A stretch of 64,000 bases of DNA from a bacterium (lineage in GTDB: Bacteria; AUK180), in NCBI GenBank assembly GCA_023144005.1, contig JAGLGN010000034.1, forward strand, positions 1 to 64,000, given 5' to 3'. The position numbers and the translations under genes are program-made. Below are positions 50,298-62,536 of the stretch, piece after piece. A model generated the notes under the pieces. That model was given only the letters and a program-made list of their open reading frames with translations. It was not told the DNA's origin and ran no database searches. Numbering within the stretch: position 1 is the stretch's first letter; each line of letters begins with the position of its first letter.

Positions 50298-51395
50298 CTA
50301 CCTAAGATAGATCCGGAAAGGATTGCCGGGAGAATACGAAATAATTTCACCTTTATCGGTAAGAAAATTTATATAAAGCTTCTTACTTTCCTCTCCTACG
50401 GGGATCAGACAGTGAAATTTTCCATCTGTCATCTCCATTCTGATCTCCTGATCCATTTCTGAACGGCCATCCAGTTCATATTGCGCAGACAATCCCGCGG
50501 GAAAAGTTTCAGCGGCAGGAGAGTATTCAATATAATAGGATCGATCCTTGCCGTCAGATTGTCTGAAATATTTTATCGGTTTGCCGGATTTTTCGGGAAA
50601 ACGCCTGAGCTTCCATGTCAGCCCTTTTTCGGTCATTGTAAAGCGGATGTAATGATAGAACCCTCCGAATATCGCCGGAGTGCGCAGCGGTGCGCCGGCG
50701 CCGCCGGTAATTAGCTGGACCAGCTTACCATGCCGTGTTTCCGAAAAGAGATGTTCATGCCCGCAGAGATATATATCCACATCATGCTTGTCAAAGAGGC
50801 CGACGAGTTTTTCCTGTGTGGAAGGGCAGGCATCCAGTGATGAGCCTACATGATCGCTGACGGGAAAGAGGGGTTCATGTCCGAAAACAATGACCGTCTC
50901 GATCTTATTTTCCTGAAGATCGGTTTTCAGCCATTGGAATTGCTCATCGGACATGCAGTGTTTATTGTATATTTCCGCGGTATCAATACATACAAAGTGT
51001 ATATCGCCTCTGTCAAATGAGTAATAGGTTCTGACTTGAGAGGTGGTCTTTAAAAAGCATTCCAATGCTTTCTGATCATTGCAGATATCGTGATTTCCCG
51101 GAGAAATAAAGATGGGTTTCGTGCAGAATTTCTTGATCGCCGCCTCATAGTCGGCATATTGCCTTTCAATGGGACGGCCCGCTTTATTTCTTCTTACGCC
51201 TATAACTATATCACCTGTGGAGACGATAAAAGAGGCGGCCGTATCGGCTTCGATCTCTTTGAGCATCTTCAGAAATATTTCCGGTGGCGGATCGGTATCC
51301 CTGGAGGGCCGATTATCTCCCATCGCGACAAAAGATACGGCATACATGTTTATCAGAGAACAAATTAAGACTAGAAATATCGCGATATTCTTCAT
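50298..51395 (-). CDS. exported calcineurin-like metallophosphoesterase
   Basis: 365 residues. N-terminal signal peptide about 1-19 (MKNIAIFLVLICSLINMYA). Metal-binding motifs in order: MGDNRPSR, STGDIVIG, SPGNHDICN, FGHEPLF and CGHEHLF, which together form the dinuclear site. Related exported enzymes dephosphorylate nucleotides or phosphoesters in the periplasm. C-terminal beta-rich tail without known match. One base lies between its start and the cinA stop region; it follows the M42 peptidase gene directly. Substrate unknown. Confidence 0.82.
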   Translation of the reverse strand: MKNIAIFLVLICSLINMYAVSFVAMGDNRPSRDTDPPPEIFLKMLKEIEADTAASFIVSTGDIVIGVRRNKAGRPIERQYADYEAAIKKFCTKPIFISPGNHDICNDQKALECFLKTTSQVRTYYSFDRGDIHFVCIDTAEIYNKHCMSDEQFQWLKTDLQENKIETVIVFGHEPLFPVSDHVGSSLDACPSTQEKLVGLFDKHDVDIYLCGHEHLFSETRHGKLVQLITGGAGAPLRTPAIFGGFYHYIRFTMTEKGLTWKLRRFPEKSGKPIKYFRQSDGKDRSYYIEYSPAAETFPAGLSAQYELDGRSEMDQEIRMEMTDGKFHCLIPVGEESKKLYINFLTDKGEIISYSPGNPFRIYLR

Positions 51396-52457
51396 CTACA
51401 GTATAAAGTCCTCGTCAGTTTTGATGGCGGTGATGGTCTTTGCCAGAAGCAGAGACGCATTCTCAACATCCTTAAGATCGACCATTTCCACGGGAGTATG
51501 CATATATCTGTTGGGAATACTGACCAAAGCAGTCGCCACGCCGCCTCTTGAAAGTTGAAGTGCATTGGCATCTGTTCCGGTTCCTCTTGGAGCTGCCACG
51601 ACCTGATAAGGTATCTTCTCTTTTTTCGCAGTTTTTACCAGAAGTTCGAACAATTTCGGATTAATATTGGCGCCTCTTGCCAGAACAGGGCCTTTTCCCA
51701 ATTGAACATCGCCGAAAAGGTCTTTCGCGATACCCGGAGTGTCTGAGGAGAAGGTGACATCAACTGCAAAGCCGATCTTCGGCGCCACATTATAAGAGCT
51801 TGTGATAGCGCCGCGAAGTCCGATCTCTTCCTGTACAGTAGCGACGGCGGAAACCCTGTGTTTCGTCTTTTTCTCCTGCGCAAGCAGGCGTAATGCCTCT
51901 ATCACGGTAAAAGAGCCGATCCTGTCGTCGAAGCCGCGTGACACATAAATGCTGCCTCTGACCTTCTTGAACTCAACCGCCACAACGGCGACATCTCCGA
52001 TCTCTACTATTTTTTCAGCGGCCTTTTTATCCTTCGCGCCTATGTCGATCCACATATCTTTCAATTGTGTGACCTTTCCCCTTTCTTCAGTAGTAAGCAG
52101 GTGTATCGCCTTTCTGCCTATTACACCGTACACCGTGCCGTTCTTTGTGCTTACATTAACCCTCTGGCCGGCTACAACATGCGAGTCGATCCCACCGACA
52201 GGGGCGATCTTGAGGAAACCTTTTTCCGTAATGGCCTTTATCATGAATCCGATCTCATCAATATGGCCGGACATATAAACAGGTATTTCTCCCTTGGGAT
52301 TGAGTGTGGCATAAGAATTCCCGTGATAGTCACCCATGATCTCATCTACCCAATTCTTTGCATAATCTCTCCAGACTTCAGCCGCCGATTGCTCATAACC
52401 CGAGGGGCTGGGTTGCTTCAGTAATTCTTTCAGAAAACTCATTGACTTTTTTTCCAT
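51396..52457 (-). CDS. M42-family aminopeptidase
   Basis: 353 residues, the usual size. Metal site residues occur in SGHIDEIGFM, RGFDDRIGSF, QEEIGLRGA (catalytic Glu pair), AVDVTFSSDTPG and MHTPVE. This matches the tetrahedral aminopeptidase/glutamyl aminopeptidase family, cytoplasmic dodecamers that trim peptides from proteasome-like or other proteases. Ribosome binding site AAGGAGTAAT directly precedes ATG 52457. Confidence 0.92.
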   Translation of the reverse strand: MEKKSMSFLKELLKQPSPSGYEQSAAEVWRDYAKNWVDEIMGDYHGNSYATLNPKGEIPVYMSGHIDEIGFMIKAITEKGFLKIAPVGGIDSHVVAGQRVNVSTKNGTVYGVIGRKAIHLLTTEERGKVTQLKDMWIDIGAKDKKAAEKIVEIGDVAVVAVEFKKVRGSIYVSRGFDDRIGSFTVIEALRLLAQEKKTKHRVSAVATVQEEIGLRGAITSSYNVAPKIGFAVDVTFSSDTPGIAKDLFGDVQLGKGPVLARGANINPKLFELLVKTAKKEKIPYQVVAAPRGTGTDANALQLSRGGVATALVSIPNRYMHTPVEMVDLKDVENASLLLAKTITAIKTDEDFIL

Positions 52458-52460
52458 ATA

Positions 52461-54170
52461 TTACTCCTTAACCTTATATCTTTGTATCTTTTTCGTGGAA
52501 GTCATCTCCATCGGCTGATCGATCAGATGATACTTCTTGATCCGCATGTATATCGGCATTTTCTCATTGATCTCTTTAACGATCTCACCGATCCTCTCGT
52601 GAATACGGCCGTCATCATGCCCGGTAAGGTCGGAATGATCCTTTTCAAAGAACTCAATTGAAGGAAAGATCACCGCCTCTACATGTTCTGTCTTTAACTT
52701 CTTGTCAGCTATGAAACCCTTGATCAATGACTGCTCGACTTCATCATAGAGGGTAAAGAAATATTCGATCTCTTCGGGAAATACGTTCTTTCCGCCGGAT
52801 GTCACGATAATATTGTTTTTCCTCCCTGATAAATAGAGATAATCCTCATTATCGAGGTAACCCATATCTCCGGTATGCAGAAAACCGTCCTCGTCCAATA
52901 CCTTCTCGGTCGCTTCTTGATTATTGTAATATCCACGCATCACGACAGGCCCGCGGACCCATATTTCGCCAACGCCTTTTTCATCAGGATCGTGTATGAT
53001 CATCTCAATGCCGGGTATAAGTTTTCCCACAGATTTCTCTTTATAATGCGCCACAGGGTTAAGATTGAGAATGGGTGAGCTTTCGGTAAGGCCGTATCCC
53101 TGAACAAAATCAACACCCAGCTGATTGAATTTTCTGAATGTTTCCGGTGGAAGCGGGCCGCCTCCGGATATACATATTCTGATATTTTCAAGAGACACTT
53201 TCTTCAGTATGGAATTGAAGAGTTTCTTGCCGGGATTTACCTTGAAGATCTTCTTGATCATACCGCTGATGCCCATAAGAAATCTGATTATCCCATAGAC
53301 CAGTATCCCTTTCTCCCTTACACCTCTCATGATCCCCTTTATCAATTTATTGAAAAGAAGGGGGACTCCGAGGAACATCGTCACCTTTCCCTTCTTCAGA
53401 TCCGGCAGAATGACCTGTATCGCGATAGTCTGCCCGAAAAGGATCTCGGCGCCGGCGGATAAAGCTACAAGGAAAACCGCCGTCATGGTATATATATGAT
53501 GGATAGGAAGGAGCGCATAAAAGACATCTGAAGGAAGTATCGTCATATGCTCCTGAGTCAGGAAGGTGTCCGAAACAAGGTTCTCATGCGTAAGCATAAC
53601 GCCCTTGGGATTTCCTGTTGTTCCCGAGGTAAAGAGGATGGCGGCCAGTTCCTCGGAGCGGACAGCTCCGTATTCAAAGGCCTCTTCCAGCTCAATGTTC
53701 ATTATATAATTATCATTCCCTTTATAAAGAGCGATCTTTGTCTTTATTCCCATTGCCTTCATATCAAAATCATCGAATTTCTCTTCATCGACAAAAAGAG
53801 CTGTAATTCCGGCAAATTTAAAAAGTTCCAGCGACTTCTCAGTGCTCATGGAATTATCAAGCGGAACGATCACCGCACCGATATTAACGGTCGCGAGATA
53901 CGCCAGCGCCCATTGAGGTGAATTCTTCCCTGTCAGGCCGACCTTATCGCCCGGATTGACACCCTTTGATATAAGGTGAGAAGAAATTTTATCCACATGC
54001 TCGGAAACCTCCGACCAGGTAAACTTTATCTCTTCAGGATCATAAAGCGTAAACCCGCGTTTGTCAGGGAAACGGGCGGTTGTGATCCGCAACAATTCTG
54101 CAATAGTAGGCCACTCGTCCTTAAAATACTCGCCTTTGAACTCTTTCAAAAAATCCCATGGATGACTCAT
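52461..54170 (-). CDS. long-chain acyl-CoA synthetase (AMP-forming)
   Basis: 569 residues of the ANL superfamily. The P-loop is FTSGTTGNPKGVMLTHENL near 180-198, followed by QGYGLTESSPI, the hinge HTGDMGYLDNEDYLYLSGRKN, and the C-terminal catalytic Lys in TSTKKIQRYKVKE. It activates fatty acids to acyl-CoA via acyl-AMP. A basic hydrophobic region near 270-310 may aid membrane association. Sits between asnS and the M42 peptidase with short gaps. Confidence 0.88.
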   Translation of the reverse strand: MSHPWDFLKEFKGEYFKDEWPTIAELLRITTARFPDKRGFTLYDPEEIKFTWSEVSEHVDKISSHLISKGVNPGDKVGLTGKNSPQWALAYLATVNIGAVIVPLDNSMSTEKSLELFKFAGITALFVDEEKFDDFDMKAMGIKTKIALYKGNDNYIMNIELEEAFEYGAVRSEELAAILFTSGTTGNPKGVMLTHENLVSDTFLTQEHMTILPSDVFYALLPIHHIYTMTAVFLVALSAGAEILFGQTIAIQVILPDLKKGKVTMFLGVPLLFNKLIKGIMRGVREKGILVYGIIRFLMGISGMIKKIFKVNPGKKLFNSILKKVSLENIRICISGGGPLPPETFRKFNQLGVDFVQGYGLTESSPILNLNPVAHYKEKSVGKLIPGIEMIIHDPDEKGVGEIWVRGPVVMRGYYNNQEATEKVLDEDGFLHTGDMGYLDNEDYLYLSGRKNNIIVTSGGKNVFPEEIEYFFTLYDEVEQSLIKGFIADKKLKTEHVEAVIFPSIEFFEKDHSDLTGHDDGRIHERIGEIVKEINEKMPIYMRIKKYHLIDQPMEMTSTKKIQRYKVKE

Positions 54171-54179
54171 ATAACTCCT

Positions 54180-55478
54180 TTAAGGGTATAAACGGTTTAT
54201 CGTTCTGGGAAATGGAATCGTTGTCCTGATATGCTCAACGCCGGTTATCCAGGATATCGTCCGCTCAACGCCCAGGCCGAAACCCGCATGCGGACAGCTC
54301 CCCCATTTTCTCAATTCAATGTACCAGCGGTACGCCTCTTCATCAAGATTGGATTTTTTCGCTTCCTTGACCAGATTGTCAAGGTCGAACATCCTCTGGG
54401 AACCGCCGACCAATTCCCCGTAGCCTTCCGGAGCGTACATATCCACGCCAAGGACCAGTTCGGGATTCTCCGGATCGATCTCCATATAAAAAGGCTTGAC
54501 CTTCTTCGGAAAACGGTGTATAAAAACCGGTTTATCAAAATGATTGGATAGGACGGAATCCTGCTCAGCGCCGAAATCCTCACCCCATTCCATCTTCACA
54601 CCGGATTCATTAATGAGTTTTACCGCCTCATCATAGGTCATTCGGTGAAACGGAGATGTTATTTTCTCAAGTTTGGAAATGTCCCTTTCCAGTATCTTAA
54701 GCTCTTCACCTCTTCTTTCCAATACCCTCTTCACTATATAGCAGACCAGCTTCTCCGACATATCCATTACATCGTCCAGATCGGCGAATGCCATTTCCGG
54801 CTCCACCATCCAGAATTCCGTCAGATGCCTCTTTGTTTTCGATTTCTCGGCACGGAATGTCGGCCCGAAACAATATGCTCTCCTGAAGGCCAGCGCGCCG
54901 GCTTCCTGGTATAATTGTCCTGATTGAGACAGGTATGCATCGCTTCCGAAGTAATCAGTGGCAAAGAGCGTTGTGGTCCCTTCGGGAGCGGTGGGAGTGA
55001 ATATGGGCGAGTCCAGAAGAAGGAATTCATTGTCATACATAAAATCCCGTATCGACTTGATGATCTCATCACGGATCCTCATGATGGCGAATTGTTTGGA
55101 GCTCCTCAACCATAGGTGGCGGTGATTCAGAAGAAAATCAACACCGTGCTCCTTTTTCTGTATGGGATATTCCTCTCCTTTATAGGAATATATCACCTTG
55201 ATGGATGAGAGTAGTATCTCATAGCCGCCGGGGGCTTTGGGAGAGCTCTTCACAACACCTGAGACCTCTACGGTATCTTCGTATAAGAGGTCTTTTACGA
55301 GGGAATAATTCTCCTCTGACATCTCGTTTTTTACTGCAACACATTGCAGGAATCCGGTACCGTCACGGAGGATTATGAAAGCGATCTTGCCCGAACTGCG
55401 GACATTCTTGATCCATCCCTTTAGGGAGACCTCCTTTTCATGAAATTCCTTTATATTTTCGATCGTTGGATATTGCAT
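54180..55478 (-). CDS. asnS: asparagine--tRNA ligase
   Basis: Class IIb synthetase, 432 residues. The N-terminal OB anticodon-binding domain is at 15-110 (VSLKGWIKNVRSSGKIAFI). Motif 2 is GPTFRAEKSKTKRHLTEFW, and motif 3 is GLGVERTISWITGVEH ending TIPFPRT. The Asn-type residues in these motifs separate it from AspRS. Its presence indicates direct charging of tRNA-Asn. It overlaps the ABC permease gene by 1 base. Confidence 0.95.
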   Translation of the reverse strand: MQYPTIENIKEFHEKEVSLKGWIKNVRSSGKIAFIILRDGTGFLQCVAVKNEMSEENYSLVKDLLYEDTVEVSGVVKSSPKAPGGYEILLSSIKVIYSYKGEEYPIQKKEHGVDFLLNHRHLWLRSSKQFAIMRIRDEIIKSIRDFMYDNEFLLLDSPIFTPTAPEGTTTLFATDYFGSDAYLSQSGQLYQEAGALAFRRAYCFGPTFRAEKSKTKRHLTEFWMVEPEMAFADLDDVMDMSEKLVCYIVKRVLERRGEELKILERDISKLEKITSPFHRMTYDEAVKLINESGVKMEWGEDFGAEQDSVLSNHFDKPVFIHRFPKKVKPFYMEIDPENPELVLGVDMYAPEGYGELVGGSQRMFDLDNLVKEAKKSNLDEEAYRWYIELRKWGSCPHAGFGLGVERTISWITGVEHIRTTIPFPRTINRLYP

Positions 55479-56989
55479 TATTTCCTCCAGCGCTTTTTTG
55501 AAAGCAACAGTGTATTTATTTTATAAAAAATATGCCAAAAAATCAAGGTAAGGAGGAGATAAAGAAGTTTGGCTGTCAGGTATTTCGCGAATAAATAGGT
55601 GAGCAGAACAAAGGGCAATATGATGAAAATATTTAGAAGCAGTCGGCTTTGAGTCCTTCGCATCGTCATAGGCAGCGAGAAGGGAAGCAAAGGCCTCAGC
55701 ACAAGAAAAAGGGAGCTTCCCGCGGAAAGCATCATGAAAAGATACGCGCCGTACGCCAAGCCGGGCAGAATTCCCGATTTAACCATGAGATATGCAGCGG
55801 CGGCAAACGATAGCGGAAGGATGAATCGCAGTGTCAGCCAATTATGAAATCTGACGAGCTGCTCTCCCCTTGCGGTCGGGCAGTAACGCAATATATCCGA
55901 ACTTTCATGATGTGACGAAAATGAGAAGGAATTGATAATAAGAAATAGAAAATATATGAAAACACCTGCGACATAAGTGATCAAAGGGCCGTCAGCAGAC
56001 GAGGCCCGTGTTGGATCGAGTTCTCGGACCGCGATAATAACCGCCAGCATCAGCAGAAAGGTCAATACCCTGCCCTTTAATTCCCTTGAACGCTGCAAAT
56101 AGATATCCAGAAGCATATAAATAGGGTCCTTGCCCGAAATCCCGCTCTTTCGCGGCGAAATAACTTCTTCCGAGCTGTCTCCGGATTCAAATGTCAAAGC
56201 GAGATGATGCCGGTATATACCGCTGAAGATCAGATATGTCAGCCCTACGGACAAAATACAGGCCAGTATCAATAAGGCAATTATCATCAGATCAAATGCG
56301 GCCTCTCCGATCATCATTGAAACTACCGGCACAGCGAGAATACTTGAAATGTAATGTCCGAAGCCGGAAGAGAGGAGTTCGCCCATGCGCGGCCTGATCA
56401 AAATGAAAACCAGATATATCAAGGCGGTAAAGATTATATTAAGGTACATCGAGAATTTTCCGGCTCGTATATGCCCCATAAGAACGATTATTATCAGATA
56501 GGATGATATGGCGATGAACACGGCAAAAAAGCCCGCGATCAGAACCGGAATGAGCAAAGCGATCAGCATAAGCCAGCTGCCCGTGAAGTACACTCCTATG
56601 ATCGCGCCGCCCAGCCAGATCAGCAAGCCGTTCATAATTGAGTACAGATAGATAAAAAGTATCCGAGAAAGAAAGAGCGTTTTCCGATCTATCGGGGAAG
56701 AGATCAGCAACATCGTATCCCGCGGGGAGAACAAAAGGCGCTTCAGCTCCATGGATGTGATAAGCAATTGGAAAACAAAAAATAAAAGCAGGAATCCCGC
56801 GGCATACGCCGTTCCGTCACGCGGAGCGGTGGAATAAGCCATTACGCCGAAGTTGAATCCGAGAAAAAGTGTAATGAGATAGGTTATGGGAATGCTCAGG
56901 CGGCCCGATCTGCCGAATTTTTTGCGTCCCCTGAGCTCATTAAGAAAATATGTCTTCAACAGTATCGGAATAATACTGAGATCAGCCAT
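55478..56989 (-). CDS. ABC-type exporter membrane subunit
   Basis: 503 residues with about ten to twelve hydrophobic segments spread over the length and a charged loop near 270-300 (TFESGDSSEEVISPRKSG). No periplasmic domain is evident. It pairs with the ATPase gene just upstream (8-base overlap), which indicates an ABC-2-like export system. Cargo unknown. Confidence 0.78.
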   Translation of the reverse strand: MADLSIIPILLKTYFLNELRGRKKFGRSGRLSIPITYLITLFLGFNFGVMAYSTAPRDGTAYAAGFLLLFFVFQLLITSMELKRLLFSPRDTMLLISSPIDRKTLFLSRILFIYLYSIMNGLLIWLGGAIIGVYFTGSWLMLIALLIPVLIAGFFAVFIAISSYLIIIVLMGHIRAGKFSMYLNIIFTALIYLVFILIRPRMGELLSSGFGHYISSILAVPVVSMMIGEAAFDLMIIALLILACILSVGLTYLIFSGIYRHHLALTFESGDSSEEVISPRKSGISGKDPIYMLLDIYLQRSRELKGRVLTFLLMLAVIIAVRELDPTRASSADGPLITYVAGVFIYFLFLIINSFSFSSHHESSDILRYCPTARGEQLVRFHNWLTLRFILPLSFAAAAYLMVKSGILPGLAYGAYLFMMLSAGSSLFLVLRPLLPFSLPMTMRRTQSRLLLNIFIILPFVLLTYLFAKYLTAKLLYLLLTLIFWHIFYKINTLLLSKKRWRK

Positions 56990-57707
56990 TTAATGTCCGA
57001 AGAAGAGCTTCTTCAAGGTCAGTGACGGAATTCTTCTTTAAGAATCCATCCACTGTACCGGCGTATTTTATCGATCCTTCATCTATTACGATGAGATGCT
57101 CCACCAGTTTCTGAACGACCTCAATAATATGAGAGGAGTATATCAGTGTTCCTCCGCCCTCTATATGAGAATTGATCATCTTCTTCAAAGACCGCTGCAT
57201 ATGAATATCCAGACCGCTCATCGGCTCATCCAGGAATAATATCTCCGGAGAATGAAGCATGGCACAGGCTATCAGCGCCTTCTGCCTGTTCCCTTTGGAA
57301 AGCTGAGAGATCAGCGAATGAGAGTATTGCCCCAGATCGAATTCCTCCATCAGCGACAGCATTCTTTTTTTGATATCGTCTTTGGACATTTTGTATAATC
57401 TTCCGTGTAAGACCATTTGTTCATGCACCGTCAGATTCGGGTATAATATCTGATTCTCGGGAACATATCCGATCTTCTTTTTGATGTGGTTCTGATTTGG
57501 GTCGAACGGCATATCCCAATAGCGGATATCCCCTTTGTCCGAGTACAAGAGCCCTGTGAGAATATTCAATGTGGTGGTCTTGCCCGCTCCATTGGGGCCG
57601 ATATATCCGGTTACCTTACCTTCAGGGATATTCAGATCGATCGAATTAAGGACCTCTTTCTTTCCGTAGCTTTTGCAAAGGCTCTTAACGCTGATGATAT
57701 TTCCCAA
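56982..57707 (-). CDS. ABC transporter ATP-binding protein
   Basis: 241 residues, a single nucleotide-binding domain. Walker A GPNGAGKTT at about 38-46, signature QLSKGNRQK (Lys in place of the second Gly of LSGGQ), Walker B ILFLDEPMSGLD and the H-loop in YSSHIIE. Belongs with ABC-2 exporters such as the CcmA/drug-exporter group. Translated with the 503-residue membrane subunit downstream. Confidence 0.92.
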   Translation of the reverse strand: MGNIISVKSLCKSYGKKEVLNSIDLNIPEGKVTGYIGPNGAGKTTTLNILTGLLYSDKGDIRYWDMPFDPNQNHIKKKIGYVPENQILYPNLTVHEQMVLHGRLYKMSKDDIKKRMLSLMEEFDLGQYSHSLISQLSKGNRQKALIACAMLHSPEILFLDEPMSGLDIHMQRSLKKMINSHIEGGGTLIYSSHIIEVVQKLVEHLIVIDEGSIKYAGTVDGFLKKNSVTDLEEALLRTLNG

Positions 57708-58361
57708 TCAGACCTCGGTCTTCATCGGGTCGTAATATTCCCTGCCGCCCTTAAAACTCTCGATCCTGTCCAATATCAGACTAAGGTGTTCGTCCTGTTC
57801 GACAAAATCGATGTCGTCCGTCTTGATGACTATGAGGTCCGTATCGGAGAAATGAAAGAAAAAGTAATTATATGCCTGATTGAGGTCTTCGATATAATGC
57901 CTGTCCATATTGGCCTCAAAACTTCTACCGCGCTTTCGTATCCTTTCCATTAAAGTATCCGTATGCGCCTGAAGATATATGATCATATCAGGAGTTGAGA
58001 TCTGGCTTGAGAGAAGCCGCCAAAGGGTTTCGTACAAAGCGATCTCCTTTTCGCTGAGATTGAGATATGCGAATATCCTGTCCTTTTCAAAGAAATAATC
58101 GGATACGACAAAATTTGAAAAAAGATCCATCTGAAGCAGGTCCTGCTGTTGTTTGAATCTCGACAAAAGGAAAAATAATTGTGTCTGGAAGGCGTATTTG
58201 TCCGGATCGGCATAGAATTCCTCCAGAAAGAGGTTTTTCTCAACGATCTCCTTGACCAATTTGCCATTGTACCTTTCAGAGATTATCTGGCTCAATGTGG
58301 TCTTACCCACTCCGATAACTCCCTCGACAGCAATATATTTTCCGTTTTTCAGAAAATTCAT
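57708..58361 (-). CDS. deoxynucleoside kinase family protein
   Basis: 217 residues from ATG 58361, which overlaps the upstream stop as ATGA; a longer frame exists but has no plausible start. P-loop EGVIGVGKTTLSQ at about 12-24, substrate block QTQLFFLLSRFKQQ, the DYFFEKDRIFA motif carrying the catalytic acid and Arg, and the LID RIRKRGRSFE. The family phosphorylates deoxyadenosine/deoxyguanosine or related nucleosides for salvage. Specificity cannot be read from sequence. Confidence 0.88.
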   Translation of the reverse strand: MNFLKNGKYIAVEGVIGVGKTTLSQIISERYNGKLVKEIVEKNLFLEEFYADPDKYAFQTQLFFLLSRFKQQQDLLQMDLFSNFVVSDYFFEKDRIFAYLNLSEKEIALYETLWRLLSSQISTPDMIIYLQAHTDTLMERIRKRGRSFEANMDRHYIEDLNQAYNYFFFHFSDTDLIVIKTDDIDFVEQDEHLSLILDRIESFKGGREYYDPMKTEV

Positions 58362-59621
58362 ATGGCTCTCTTCAGGAAATGACCCGCTAAATGCTTCAGA
58401 TCTCCGTCCTGCCAGGCGATCTCCCCGTTTACTATGGTATTTATCACACGCCATCTTGAATTTACATGAGAATAGGGATTTGCTCCGCTCAGCGACAGAG
58501 AAGGAAGCTCTATCGGACGGGATGAAATCTCCTTTATTATTGCGATATCCGCATGAAATCCTCTTTTCAATGCTCCGCGCTTCTTAATGCCGAAGAGTTT
58601 TGCCGGATTAAGCGAAAGCAATGCCGCCGCTTTATTGAAATTCTTCGTATTGTCAAAGAGTTCCAGGATGAGACGGAATGAAAAACCGATAGAAGGCAGT
58701 CCCATCGGGATCCTGCTGATATCCTTTGAGGATAGCTTCTGGTCCTTGGTAAATGCGCAATGGTCAGTGGTTATGATATTGACCTTTCCCTTGAGAACAA
58801 GCGCACGCATCGCTGTCATCGCGTCCTTGTCCCTGAGCGGAGGCGCAAAAGTGTAAAGATAATTATCATTCCTTTCCAGCAGCATATCATGGAGAAAGAG
58901 ATATTGCGGGCATGTCTCCCATGTGATACTGGCGCCCTTCTTACGATAATTATTTATTATAGTCCAGCTTGCCGGTAATGTGGTATGGACAATATGAAGA
59001 TGCACACCTGTATTCATAGCAAGAAAGCACATTCTGTTAACGGCTTCAAGTTCACAAAGGGGTTCTCTGATCTTGGAAAGATTTTCAATGACCGGAGGCA
59101 TATGCCGCAAATTCTCTTTGACCATGCCGTCATTTTCACAATGGACCTCCAATATCGCTCCCGCTTTTCTGACATGGAGCATGAGATCCCTTATCTGTCC
59201 GTCATTCAGCATCCACCCGTTCTTGGAATAGGTGGTGAATATCTTGAATGAAGTTATCCCCTTCGCCACATACCCCTTGATGTATTTATAATTCACCGGT
59301 GTGGTGATCACTTTATGGAATGAGTAATTCACAAAGGCGCCGTTGACGGGAATTTCCTCAGTATCCTGCGGAAGATAGTCGATAACAGAGGTAATTCCCT
59401 GAGAAACCGCCATTGCCGCGCTTTTCTGGAAATCACCCGCGGTATGATGCTCGCCCTGCTGAAGGGATAGATGTGTATGAGCGTCGATCAGGCCGGGGAA
59501 CACGAATGAATTGGTCGCGTCGATCAGGCGGTCGAATTTCTTGTCTTTTGTACTTATCTCGGAGATAAACCCGTCCTTCACATAGAGATTGGCCCGTTTT
59601 ACCCCGTTGGGGAGAATAAGA

Positions 59622-59647
<26 letters not shown>
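58358..59647 (-). CDS. dihydropyrimidinase/hydantoinase-like amidohydrolase
   Basis: About 429 residues from ATG 59647; a TTG at 59659 would add four. Metal ligands: DAHTHLS, carboxylated Lys in TSFKIFTTY, EVHCEN, HIVHTT and Asp in ITTDHCAFT. This is the cyclic-amidohydrolase set shared by dihydropyrimidinase, hydantoinase and allantoinase. Slightly shorter than the typical 450-480. It overlaps the ftsB-like gene by 26 bases and the kinase gene by 4. A role in pyrimidine or purine ring opening is likely, the exact substrate open. Confidence 0.85.
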
Positions 59648-62522
<2,875 letters not shown>

Positions 62523-62536
62523 TTAGAGCTCCTTTA

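Noticed and set aside
58362-58454. N-terminal extension of the deoxynucleoside kinase
   Set aside because: The extra 31 residues are encoded inside the amidohydrolase gene and do not resemble the kinase family; ATG 58361 overlaps the upstream stop as ATGA.
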